A stretch of 64,000 bases of DNA from Mucilaginibacter sp. Its GTDB lineage: Bacteria > Bacteroidota > Bacteroidia > Sphingobacteriales > Sphingobacteriaceae. The position numbers and the translations under genes are program-made. Shown piece after piece: positions 51,186-59,506 of the stretch. The stretch covers positions 1-64,000 of the forward strand of contig NZ_JAQBOC010000039.1 in NCBI RefSeq assembly GCF_028288225.1, given 5' to 3'. The notes beneath the pieces are model-generated. The model saw only the letters and a program-made list of their open reading frames with translations. It was not told the DNA's origin and ran no database searches. Every line of letters begins with the position of its first letter. The stretch's first letter is position 1.

Positions 51186-53660
51186 TTATCCGCCGTTATC
51201 GGTAGGTACATTATTATCATCTCTTTCTTTATCCTTTTTAAATTCAAGTTTACCAAATTTATAACTAAAGGTAATACCGAACGAACGGAACGGAACTTGC
51301 CTGATACTTGTCTGGTTAAATAAAGTGCCCGAGGTTGTTGAAGTTAAGTTAACATATGGGGTAAAGGGATCGGCAGCAGTTAAGCCTAAGCTTATCTTTT
51401 TATCCATAAATTGTTTACGCACAGCCAGGTTATAAAATACAAATGCAGGCCTGGTACCCTGTATAGTTCGTTGTGAAGAATTGTAGTTTCCAAATGCTTC
51501 AGCTGTAAAGTCATTACCGAATTCGTAAGAAGCATTTAAATTAATACGGTAAGTAAAGCCACTGACCGTGGGATTACCCGGGTTAGTAGTTATTCTGTCG
51601 CCCAGCATTACATTTGAACGAAGGTTTAGTTCTTTGGTAATAGGTATTGAACCGAACAGGCTAACACCTTCAGTAACCTCTGTTCCGATGTTAAAACGCT
51701 GGTTTAAATAAACATTTGAATATTTGGTACCCTGTATGGTCAAGGTATCATAATAAGTAGTGTAGGATTGCAGATCATTGGTATTGTAACGATAGAATGC
51801 AGCTACATACAAACTGCCTCCCTTTGTAAATGATTTATTATAGCCAAGCTCATAATTATGGCCAACCTCGGGCCTTAAGTTAGGATTTCCGGTACTTATG
51901 TTGTGAGGGTCACTTATATTATAAAATGGATTCAGATCACCGTAATCCGGCCGTTCGATGCGATAGGTGTAGCTTAGCTTAATAGATTGTGTTTCATCAA
52001 TTTTATGAGACAGCACAGCCGAAGGCGCAAGAATATTATAGCCCGGGATTTTAGCACCCGGAAAGTCTGCAGTAGTTGAAGTATACTCATCCCTAAGGCC
52101 AGCTTTACCGTCAATAAACTTATTGAATAAAGAGAAGGATGCTGAAAGGTAATAGGCATAAACTTTACGGTTATAGTTAAAACCATAGGTTTGGTTTGCA
52201 TTCGGTACAAAAACCCCGTTTGAAAGCGTATCTGTCACCACCGTATTATTAATATTTTCCAACACGGCTTTTGCTCCGGTTTCAATTGTAAAATCTTTGC
52301 TCACAGGCTGTGTGTAATCAATAGAGATATCTGTTTCATGATCTTTCCCGGGGTTATTTCCAAGGGATCCTGATGAAGGCTGCCCGCCCTGGAAATCCTG
52401 TCTTTGAAAAAACGTTGAATTGTTATTTCCATAACTTGATGTGTATAATATATCCAGTTCCTGGTTTTCTTTATTAAAGGTTTTTTTATAATCAACACTA
52501 TAATCAAAATATTTCCCGCTAAAACGGCTATCAGAGTTCCGGGTGCTAAGAAGATCAGATACTACGCTGTTGGTACCCAGCGCGGTTATGGTTTGGTCCT
52601 GGTTGGTAATCCCGCTATTATGGTTAGCAAAATGATTATACCCGAATGAGGCGGTTAATTCATCTTTTTTGGTAATGCTCCAGTTAAAGCTTAAGCCCGT
52701 TCTGTAGCCTCCCCTTGTAAAAGCGCTCCTACCTTTTTGAATTAAATGATTTGAAGTATCACGGGTATTATTATAGGATAGGTTATCATTAGTATTAATT
52801 GTAGTACTATTGATCTGGTCGTTGCCGCTAAAAGACGCGTTCACACCAAAATTACCCTTACGGATGTTTAAATTAACTGAACCATTCTCACGGCGGGTTC
52901 CTGCTGAAAGATTAACAGTTCCATTTACACCCTGTACTTTACTGTCCTTTAAAATAATGTTGATAATTCCTCCTGTACCATTAGCATCGTACTTTGCACC
53001 CGGACTGGTAACCACTTCTATGCTTTTAATCTCGCTGGCCGGGATCGTTTGCAGTGCATCTGTTAAACTTGCTCCAAACACGCTTGATGGCTTCCCGTTA
53101 ATTAAAAAACGGATATTTGCATTTCCCTGCAACTCTACATTACCGTCAATATCAACGGTTACCATTGGTACTTTTCTTAATACATCTATAGCAGCTCCAC
53201 CCTGTGCAGTAAGGTCATTTGCAGGATTATAAACCAGCTTATCTATTTTATTTTCAACCGCAGGGGCACTGGCAGTAATAACCACGCCTTTTAATTGGCT
53301 TTGAACCGGTGACAGAACAATGTTACCTAGTGTTAAACTCTTAACAGTATTGCTAATAACAAGATGTTCAGTTGTAAGCCGTTTATACCCTAAAAAATCA
53401 ACTGTAATTGTATACTCACCGGGTGCGATATTATCAATTTTAAAGTTCCCTTTAGTATCTGTACTTGCTCCGTTAAATGGCGATGTATTGCCTTGTTTGT
53501 AAATACTCACAGTTGCATAATCAACCGCGGCTTTTGTAACGGCATCAGTAACCTTGCCGCTTATTTTACCTTTATCAGTTGAGCTGCCACTTTGAGCATT
53601 AACATATAAAGAGCAAATAATCAGTAGTAAAAATAGTCCGGTGTTCTTCATTAAGCGCAT
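51186..53660 (-). CDS. TonB-receptor-type outer-membrane protein
   Basis: This encodes 824 residues. Two ATG codons are possible (53660 and 53651); the second sits right before the signal peptide (MKNTGLFLLLIICSLYVNAQ). A carboxypeptidase-regulatory domain (about 30-115), a plug with INGKPSSVFGASL and SIEVVTSPGAKYDANGTGGIINI, and an OMP_b-brl barrel follow. The last barrel strand SFGITFSYKFGKLEFK is followed by a charged tail of about 17 residues. The gene precedes the YncE-like propeller gene by 68 bases, suggesting the two proteins act together on one ligand. Confidence 0.9.
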   Translation of the reverse strand: MRLMKNTGLFLLLIICSLYVNAQSGSSTDKGKISGKVTDAVTKAAVDYATVSIYKQGNTSPFNGASTDTKGNFKIDNIAPGEYTITVDFLGYKRLTTEHLVISNTVKSLTLGNIVLSPVQSQLKGVVITASAPAVENKIDKLVYNPANDLTAQGGAAIDVLRKVPMVTVDIDGNVELQGNANIRFLINGKPSSVFGASLTDALQTIPASEIKSIEVVTSPGAKYDANGTGGIINIILKDSKVQGVNGTVNLSAGTRRENGSVNLNIRKGNFGVNASFSGNDQINSTTINTNDNLSYNNTRDTSNHLIQKGRSAFTRGGYRTGLSFNWSITKKDELTASFGYNHFANHNSGITNQDQTITALGTNSVVSDLLSTRNSDSRFSGKYFDYSVDYKKTFNKENQELDILYTSSYGNNNSTFFQRQDFQGGQPSSGSLGNNPGKDHETDISIDYTQPVSKDFTIETGAKAVLENINNTVVTDTLSNGVFVPNANQTYGFNYNRKVYAYYLSASFSLFNKFIDGKAGLRDEYTSTTADFPGAKIPGYNILAPSAVLSHKIDETQSIKLSYTYRIERPDYGDLNPFYNISDPHNISTGNPNLRPEVGHNYELGYNKSFTKGGSLYVAAFYRYNTNDLQSYTTYYDTLTIQGTKYSNVYLNQRFNIGTEVTEGVSLFGSIPITKELNLRSNVMLGDRITTNPGNPTVSGFTYRINLNASYEFGNDFTAEAFGNYNSSQRTIQGTRPAFVFYNLAVRKQFMDKKISLGLTAADPFTPYVNLTSTTSGTLFNQTSIRQVPFRSFGITFSYKFGKLEFKKDKERDDNNVPTDNGG

Positions 53661-53803
53661 TCAATAATTAATATTGGTAAAATTGTATGTTAACTTTGTA
53701 TTAATACTGAATTTTGAAAAAGACTGTATAATTGTTACAATAAGAAATGAAACGTATTGCAATTTCAGCACTATTATATTCAATAAAAAGAATTAAGAAA
53801 TAA

Positions 53804-54394
53804 TTATTGGCTTGCCAGCATCACATCATTTTGTTTCAGCAGGCGAACTACCTGAACAAAACGACGTTTATAGGTGGCATCCATGGCTGTTATGGTAACG
53901 CCATATTCTTTACCGGAGGTTGAATGGATAAATTTAAATTCATCGCCCGTATTGCTAAACACAATGCCAATATGCCCAATTCGGCGGCTGCGTTTTGTAG
54001 GGCTGGTGAACAATATGATATCGCCGGGCCGGGCATCTTCAAGGCTTACTTTTTCGCCTGCATTTATAAATTCGCAGGATGACCGGGGTACATTAAAATT
54101 AAAATTTTTAAAAACATAACTTACAAAACCGGAGCAATCAAAACCGCGTGAAGGGTCGGATGTTGCGGAGCGGTAACGTGTTCCTATTAAACTTTGAGCA
54201 AAATTTAAAAGGGTATCTGCTGTAACGCTATCAGTATCAAAAGAAGTTTGATAAACCGGTTTATAGAATATTTCGTGAGCTATTTTATGGTGATTTGCCT
54301 TATGGCTTTTGCCGGATTTTTTGGCGCGCGCAGTACAAGGCAATGCTGCAGTTAGTGATAAAAGGATAATTAGGGTTGATAAATTTTTCCTCAT
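53804..54394 (-). CDS. NlpC/P60 cysteine peptidase
   Basis: This encodes 196 residues with a signal peptide (LIILLSLTAALPCTARA). The C40 core is LNFAQSLIGTRYRSATSDPSRGFDCSGFVSYVF with the catalytic Cys in GFDCSGF, then ARPGDIILF, GHIGIVFSNTG with the His, and FKFIHSTSGK. This family cuts the gamma-D-Glu-diaminopimelate bond in peptidoglycan. It probably acts in cell-wall turnover in the periplasm. It has no membrane anchor beyond the signal sequence. Confidence 0.9.
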   Translation of the reverse strand: MRKNLSTLIILLSLTAALPCTARAKKSGKSHKANHHKIAHEIFYKPVYQTSFDTDSVTADTLLNFAQSLIGTRYRSATSDPSRGFDCSGFVSYVFKNFNFNVPRSSCEFINAGEKVSLEDARPGDIILFTSPTKRSRRIGHIGIVFSNTGDEFKFIHSTSGKEYGVTITAMDATYKRRFVQVVRLLKQNDVMLASQ

Positions 54395-54505
54395 TTACAA
54401 GTCGCAATTTATCGTTTTTATTTACATATGTCAATCTTTTGTCAGAAATGTAAAACAATAGTTTTAAATTTCTGTGCAAAAACCTTTTAACCAGTGTAGT
54501 GGCTA

Positions 54506-54572
54506 AGTCTTGAGTCGAAAGTCCTAAGTCAGAAAAAGACAAAACTTGACTTAAGACTTTCGACTCAAGACT
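54506..54572. repeat. Near-perfect AGTC/GACT palindrome
   Basis: The left arm (54506-54531) and the right arm (54547-54572) are reverse complements at 25 of 26 positions; the left arm begins AGTCTTGAGTCGAAAGTC. The loop is 15 bases. It ends 13 bases before the stop codon of the transporter gene. It belongs with the elements at 14077 and 31471. Confidence 0.85.
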
Positions 54573-54585
54573 GCTGACTTCACAT

Positions 54586-55002
54586 TCAGGCAAATATCAA
54601 AACTACACTTCCGCCTATGATCATTAAAGCGCCAATAGCCTGTGCAATGCTCACTGTTTCTTTTAAAAAAACAACCGCGAGTATAATAGCCAGCGCTACG
54701 CTCAGCTTATCAATAGGTGCAACCTGTGAAACTTTGCCTAATTGTAAAGCCTTAAAATAACAGATCCATGATAAACCGGTGGCACAGCCCGAAAGCACCA
54801 GGAAGGTCCAGTTTTGGCGGGTTAAGCCGCCGATTGAACTTGCGCCACCTTTAAAAATTACAATTGCCCAGGCAATTAACAAAATTACAACTGTACGTAT
54901 TGCTGTTGCCAGGTCAGTATCAACCCCTTTAATACCAACCTTTGCAAATATTGCAGTTAAGGCCGCAAAAAATGCTGAAAGTAATGCATAGATCCACCAC
55001 AT
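54586..55002 (-). CDS. Small EamA/DMT-family transporter
   Basis: This encodes 138 residues from ATG 55002; a TTG at 55011 would add three. The half-size EamA unit has five hydrophobic segments with ALLSAFFAALTAIFAKVGIKG, FLVLSGCATGLSWICYFKALQLGKVSQVAPIDKLSVALAIILAVVFLKE. This arrangement of one EamA domain is found in small drug/metabolite transporters. The substrate is unknown. It is divergent from the OmpR/histidine-kinase operon. Confidence 0.85.
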   Translation of the reverse strand: MWWIYALLSAFFAALTAIFAKVGIKGVDTDLATAIRTVVILLIAWAIVIFKGGASSIGGLTRQNWTFLVLSGCATGLSWICYFKALQLGKVSQVAPIDKLSVALAIILAVVFLKETVSIAQAIGALMIIGGSVVLIFA

Positions 55003-55197
55003 ATAACACAATTTAAGAATTTCAATTATCAGGATTAAAGTTCGTTAATATAATTGCATCAACGAAACCACAACTATCAAGCCTGATTAATGCGAAACTA
55101 ATTACCAAACCTGTACAAAAATTGACTTGCGGCAAAAAAAATCAACAAAATCCAACAATCATCCAAAATCACGGGTTAACTTTAACAAAAAAAAGTT

Positions 55198-55872
55198 TTG
55201 AAAATACTGGTAATTGAAGATGAAGAAGGCCTGCGTGAAAGTATTGAAGAATATTTTACAGAAGCGGGCAATATTTGCGAAACTGCAAATAGCTATCAAA
55301 ATGCATTAGGCAAGGTAAGCCTTTACAGATATGATTGTATCCTGCTGGATATCACGCTGCCCGGCGGTAATGGTCTCGATATTCTGAAAAGCTTAAAGGA
55401 AAACAATCATCCCGATGGGGTGCTGATCATCTCCGCCAAAAACTCGCTGGATGACCGCCTGGAAGGATTAAACATTGGCGCCGATGATTACCTGGTAAAA
55501 CCATTTCATTTATCAGAATTAAAAGCGCGGGTATCTGCTATCATCAGGCGTAAAAGCTTTAATGGCAGTAACCTGCTTGTATTTAACGAGATTACAATTG
55601 ACTTGCTGGCAAAAGATGTAAAGGTTGGAACAACGCCTGTAAAATTAACCCGTAAAGAATATGCCCTGCTGCTTTATTTTATAGCCAACAAAGGTAAAGT
55701 GGTTTCAAAAAATGCTATTGCCGAGCATTTATGGGGCGATGGGATTGATATGGCCAATAACTTTGATTTTATTTACTCGCACATTAAAAATATCCGTAAA
55801 AAATTGATGGAAGCCGGTTGTAATGATTACATCCAGGCTGCTTATGGTATGGGATATAAGTTTACCGCTTAA
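55198..55872 (+). CDS. OmpR/PhoB-family response regulator
   Basis: This encodes 224 residues from a TTG start (there is no ATG in place; MKILVIEDEEG follows). The receiver has Asp8-type acids, phosphoacceptor Asp51 in YDCILLDITLPGGNG, and Lys in YLVKPFHLSEL. The C-terminal winged helix shows KLTRKEYALLLYFIANKGKVVSKNAIAEHLWGDG. It starts the five-gene block, and its TAA overlaps the ATG of the kinase gene (TAATG), so the pair is coupled. It likely controls the efflux genes that follow (inference). Confidence 0.92.
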   Translation: MKILVIEDEEGLRESIEEYFTEAGNICETANSYQNALGKVSLYRYDCILLDITLPGGNGLDILKSLKENNHPDGVLIISAKNSLDDRLEGLNIGADDYLVKPFHLSELKARVSAIIRRKSFNGSNLLVFNEITIDLLAKDVKVGTTPVKLTRKEYALLLYFIANKGKVVSKNAIAEHLWGDGIDMANNFDFIYSHIKNIRKKLMEAGCNDYIQAAYGMGYKFTA

Positions 55873-57170
55873 TGAAACTTTTAACCAAATATAACCGGGT
55901 AAACCTTATTACCATAATAATAGTAATGCTGATAACCGGCATTATTTATTACCAGGCTATCAGCTATATCTTAACCGGCCAAAATGATAAGGACCTCGTG
56001 GTAGAAGAGCAGGAGATTTTTGACTACGTAAAACTAAACCACCATTTACCGCAAACATTTGAATCAAACGATCAGCAGATCTCTTTTACACCGGCCAGTC
56101 CCGGCTCGGTAAAAAGAGAGTTTATAAATACAATATATTTTAAAAAGTGGGGGCAGGACGATAAATATAAATTTAAAAAGCACAAACACAGGCTCGAAGG
56201 AGAATATGAATCGGCCAGGGGATTAATAAGTTCGGTTACCGCTGGTAATAAATATTATAAAATACTGATCATAGAGTCGAAGGTTGAAACAGAGGACCTG
56301 ATCCGGATTATCTTCGCGATTACTATAGGTGTTATCCTGCTTTTATTATTGATTTTAGTAGTAATAAACCGCTTGATTTTAAACAGGCTGTGGCAACCTT
56401 TTTATAATATAATGAGCGAATTGCGGCTTTTTAATATTGCTGACAGCAAGCAAATTCCAAAACTGGGTAATAACATTGATGAGTTTAAGGAGTTGAACAA
56501 TGTGGTAATTGATATGGCTGCAAGGGCTAAAAATGACTACCAGGATCTTAAAGTATTTACTGAAAATGCCTCGCACGAACTGCTTACCCCTATTGCCGTT
56601 ATCAACTCAAAGCTTGATACCCTGATCCAAACCGAAAATTTTAGCGACAGGCAAAGTAAATTATTAAACGACCTGTACAGCGCAGTTTCAAGACTGAACC
56701 GTTTAAATCAATCGCTGTTATTATTGGTAAAAATTGAGAATAAGCTCTTACATGATAAGCAGCAGATAAACCTAAGAGAACTTGTTGATGAGATGATCAT
56801 TCAGTTTGAAGAGATCTTTAATGATAAGGACTTAAAGCTAACCTATGAGCTTGATGATAAAGAAATTTATGCAAGCCGGTATTTGGTTGAGATCTTATTA
56901 AGCAACCTCATCAGTAATGCTATCAGGCACAATAAGCATGGGGGCGAGGTGATTATTAATTTAAATGCTGAAAGCCTTACCATTCAAAACACGAGTGATA
57001 ATGAACCCCTGCCCGATGAAAAGATCTTTACCCGCTTTCATAAGTCGTCCGGCTCGGAAGGCAGCGGTTTGGGATTAACCATTTCAAGGCAGATCTGTGA
57101 GAATTTTGGATTTACATTGGATTACGAATTTAGAGACCGGTATCACGCTTTCATTGTACATTTTGTTTAA
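55872..57170 (+). CDS. Sensor histidine kinase with two membrane segments
   Basis: This encodes 432 residues. Transmembrane segments at about 12-32 and 158-178 flank a periplasmic sensor region of about 125 residues. The kinase core has His235 in ENASHELLTPIAVINSKL, an N-box with NLISNAIRHN and a G2-like box with GSGLGLTISRQI. It is the partner of the OmpR-type regulator encoded just upstream. The periplasmic domain is short and unfamiliar; cue unknown. Confidence 0.92.
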   Translation: MKLLTKYNRVNLITIIIVMLITGIIYYQAISYILTGQNDKDLVVEEQEIFDYVKLNHHLPQTFESNDQQISFTPASPGSVKREFINTIYFKKWGQDDKYKFKKHKHRLEGEYESARGLISSVTAGNKYYKILIIESKVETEDLIRIIFAITIGVILLLLLILVVINRLILNRLWQPFYNIMSELRLFNIADSKQIPKLGNNIDEFKELNNVVIDMAARAKNDYQDLKVFTENASHELLTPIAVINSKLDTLIQTENFSDRQSKLLNDLYSAVSRLNRLNQSLLLLVKIENKLLHDKQQINLRELVDEMIIQFEEIFNDKDLKLTYELDDKEIYASRYLVEILLSNLISNAIRHNKHGGEVIINLNAESLTIQNTSDNEPLPDEKIFTRFHKSSGSEGSGLGLTISRQICENFGFTLDYEFRDRYHAFIVHFV

Positions 57171-57318
57171 TCATGCCGATGGGCCTGAAGTAAGGTAATT
57201 ATTGAGCACACACTATATAAAACCCTTCGTGATAGTATGTATCACTGTTGTTGCATCCCAAATTAATTCAGAATTATGTCATAATTTAGCTACCTTAAAG
57301 GCATTATTAAACTACCGG

Positions 57319-58551
57319 ATGAGATTATTTTTCAGCATTGTTTTATTCGTATTTATTTGTTCTGTTTCGTTTGCGCAAACCTACACGCTTGATCATTTTC
57401 TGGAAACCGCGAAAAGTAATAGCCCGTTGTTAAAAGATCTGAAAAACCAGGTATCATCAGGGCAGCTCGATAGTCTTAGATTGCGCGCTGGTTATAAGCC
57501 TCAGGTAAACTTGAACAGCGGCGGTTATTTTGCACCCGTTGTTAAAGGATTTGGCTATGCCGGGGCCATAACTAACGTTCAAACTTTTAACGCGCTGTTA
57601 GGTGTTAATCAACAAATTATAGGCAAAGGTTATCTTAATGCCCAACTGGCATCAATAGCTTTTCAGCGCGATTCTTTGATCAATAGCGGAAAACTGTCTG
57701 AACAGGACCTGAGAAAAACTGTTACCGGGCAGTACATTACTGCGTATGGCAGTTTGCAACAGGTAAAATTCAACAGTGAGGTTGTAAAGCTGCTTACAAA
57801 AGAAGAAGACCTGCTTAAAAAGCTTACCCGCACCAACGTATATAAACAAAGCGAATACCTTGCATTTTTGGTAACATTAAAACAACAGCAATTACAATTA
57901 ATGCAGGCCCGGCTGCAATATAAGAATGATTATGCCACGCTGAATTATATAGCTGGCATTGCCGATACTGCTTATGCTGAGTTAAGTGAACCAGGCATTC
58001 AAAAAACCATAACTCCTGATGAAAGTAACAGCATATTCTTTAAACAATATAAACTTGATAGCCTGAGGTTGAGCAACGGGCGCAGTTTGCTTAATTACAG
58101 CTATAAACCAAAAGCCAACATATTTGCCGATGGGGGTTATAATACCGATTTTGTGCAACCGGCCAAGAACTTTGGCACAAGCTTTGGCTTTAGTTTAACC
58201 ATGCCTATTTATGATGGCGGGCAGCGTAAGCTGCAGTATAAAAAAATAAGGCTGGAAGAAGAGACCCGCCAAAACTATAAAGCATTTTTTAATGTGCAGT
58301 ACAAGCAGCAAATAGCACAGCTAAATCAGCAAATAAATGAAAATGAAAACCTGCTGGCCCAGGTAAAAGAGCAGATGAAATATTCAGAGAGCCTGATAAA
58401 GGTTGATACCCAGCTTTTACAAACCGGCGATGTTAAAATTGCCGACCTGATACTGGCTATTAATAATTATTTTACTATTCAAAACCTTTTAACACAAACA
58501 ACTATAAGCAGACTGCAGCTTATCAATCAATTAAACTACTGGAATAAATAA
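57319..58551 (+). CDS. TolC-family outer-membrane efflux protein
   Basis: This encodes 410 residues from ATG 57319; a longer frame begins at 57202 but lacks a signal peptide. The signal (FSIVLFVFICSVSFAQ) is followed by the repeated TolC helices: FLETAKSNSPLLKDLKNQV, later NYSYKPKANIFADGGYN and QIAQLNQQINENENLLAQVKEQMKY. There is no lipobox, unlike the first operon's outer-membrane factor. It is the outer-membrane duct of the second efflux system. The adaptor gene begins two bases after its stop. Confidence 0.9.
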   Translation: MRLFFSIVLFVFICSVSFAQTYTLDHFLETAKSNSPLLKDLKNQVSSGQLDSLRLRAGYKPQVNLNSGGYFAPVVKGFGYAGAITNVQTFNALLGVNQQIIGKGYLNAQLASIAFQRDSLINSGKLSEQDLRKTVTGQYITAYGSLQQVKFNSEVVKLLTKEEDLLKKLTRTNVYKQSEYLAFLVTLKQQQLQLMQARLQYKNDYATLNYIAGIADTAYAELSEPGIQKTITPDESNSIFFKQYKLDSLRLSNGRSLLNYSYKPKANIFADGGYNTDFVQPAKNFGTSFGFSLTMPIYDGGQRKLQYKKIRLEEETRQNYKAFFNVQYKQQIAQLNQQINENENLLAQVKEQMKYSESLIKVDTQLLQTGDVKIADLILAINNYFTIQNLLTQTTISRLQLINQLNYWNK

Positions 58552-58552
58552 T

Positions 58553-59506
58553 ATGAAAAACCTGTATACATCCTATTCCCGTTTCAAAAATATTTTGTGT
58601 TTTGCAGCAATAGCTTTGGTATATGTATCGTGCAAAGGCGGCGCTGCACCGGCGGCTGATAATACTGCCGCACCGGCAGTTACAGAAACACCTGTTAAAG
58701 TAACTACAATTGACGAGAGCTCCCTTGTAAATTATACCGAGCTGAATGCCACGTCGTCATTTTTGCAAAAAAACTATGTAAAGGCAAATGCAATAGGTTA
58801 TTTACAAAAAGTTAATGCACAAATTGGTCATTACGTAAATAAAGGCGAAGTACTTTTCACCGTTAAAACCAAGGAGGCCCAAAGCATTGGCAACAGCATC
58901 AATGTACTCGATACTACTTTCAAATTCTCGGGTGTAAACAAAATAAAGGCATCAGAGCATGGCTATATTACGCAGCTGAGCCACCAGGTTGGTGATTATG
59001 TGCAGGATGGTGAACAATTAGCAATAATAAGTGACAGATCCAGCTTTGTCTTTATAATGCAGCTGCCTTATGAAATGCGCGGCAACTTAAAAAACAACCA
59101 GGATGTACAACTTACCCTTCCCGACGGAACGAAGCTAACCGGCAGGGTGGCTTCTTTTATGCCAACGGTTGATACCCTTTCACAAACACAGGGAGTGATT
59201 ATCAAGGTAAGTTCAAATGCCCCTATCCCCGAGAATTTGGTTGCCAGGGCACGTATAATTAAATCAGCCAAATCAAACACAATATCGCTGCCCAAATCTG
59301 CATTGTTATCAAACGAAACACAAACTGAATTTTGGGTAATGAAGCTGATTAACCCTACAACAGCGGTTAAGACACCTGTAACAAAAGGCATTGAAAGCGG
59401 TGACAGGGTTGAAATATTATCGCCTAAATTTTCAAATAAGGATAAAATAGTTATAAGCGGAAACTACGGTTTGGCAGATACGGCTAAAGTTAAAATTGTG
59501 CAATAA
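58553..59506 (+). CDS. RND efflux adaptor, lipoprotein
   Basis: This encodes 317 residues. A lipobox (LVYVSC, Cys27) predicts a lipid anchor. The chain is short for an adaptor. A lipoyl half-motif (KANAIGYLQKVNAQIGHYVNKGEVLF) is present, followed by the second half (HGYITQLSHQVGDYVQDGEQLAII). The usual long coiled coil between the halves is almost missing. The beta-barrel part then includes PDGTKLTGRVASFMPTVDTLSQTQGVIIKV. Its stop overlaps the ATG of the pump gene by one base (TAATG). Confidence 0.9.
   Translation: MKNLYTSYSRFKNILCFAAIALVYVSCKGGAAPAADNTAAPAVTETPVKVTTIDESSLVNYTELNATSSFLQKNYVKANAIGYLQKVNAQIGHYVNKGEVLFTVKTKEAQSIGNSINVLDTTFKFSGVNKIKASEHGYITQLSHQVGDYVQDGEQLAIISDRSSFVFIMQLPYEMRGNLKNNQDVQLTLPDGTKLTGRVASFMPTVDTLSQTQGVIIKVSSNAPIPENLVARARIIKSAKSNTISLPKSALLSNETQTEFWVMKLINPTTAVKTPVTKGIESGDRVEILSPKFSNKDKIVISGNYGLADTAKVKIVQ

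Noticed and set aside
54300-54593. 97-codon minus-strand frame between the EamA and NlpC/P60 genes
   Set aside because: It is translated palindrome sequence (SLESKVLSQVLSF-like) and overlaps the NlpC/P60 gene.
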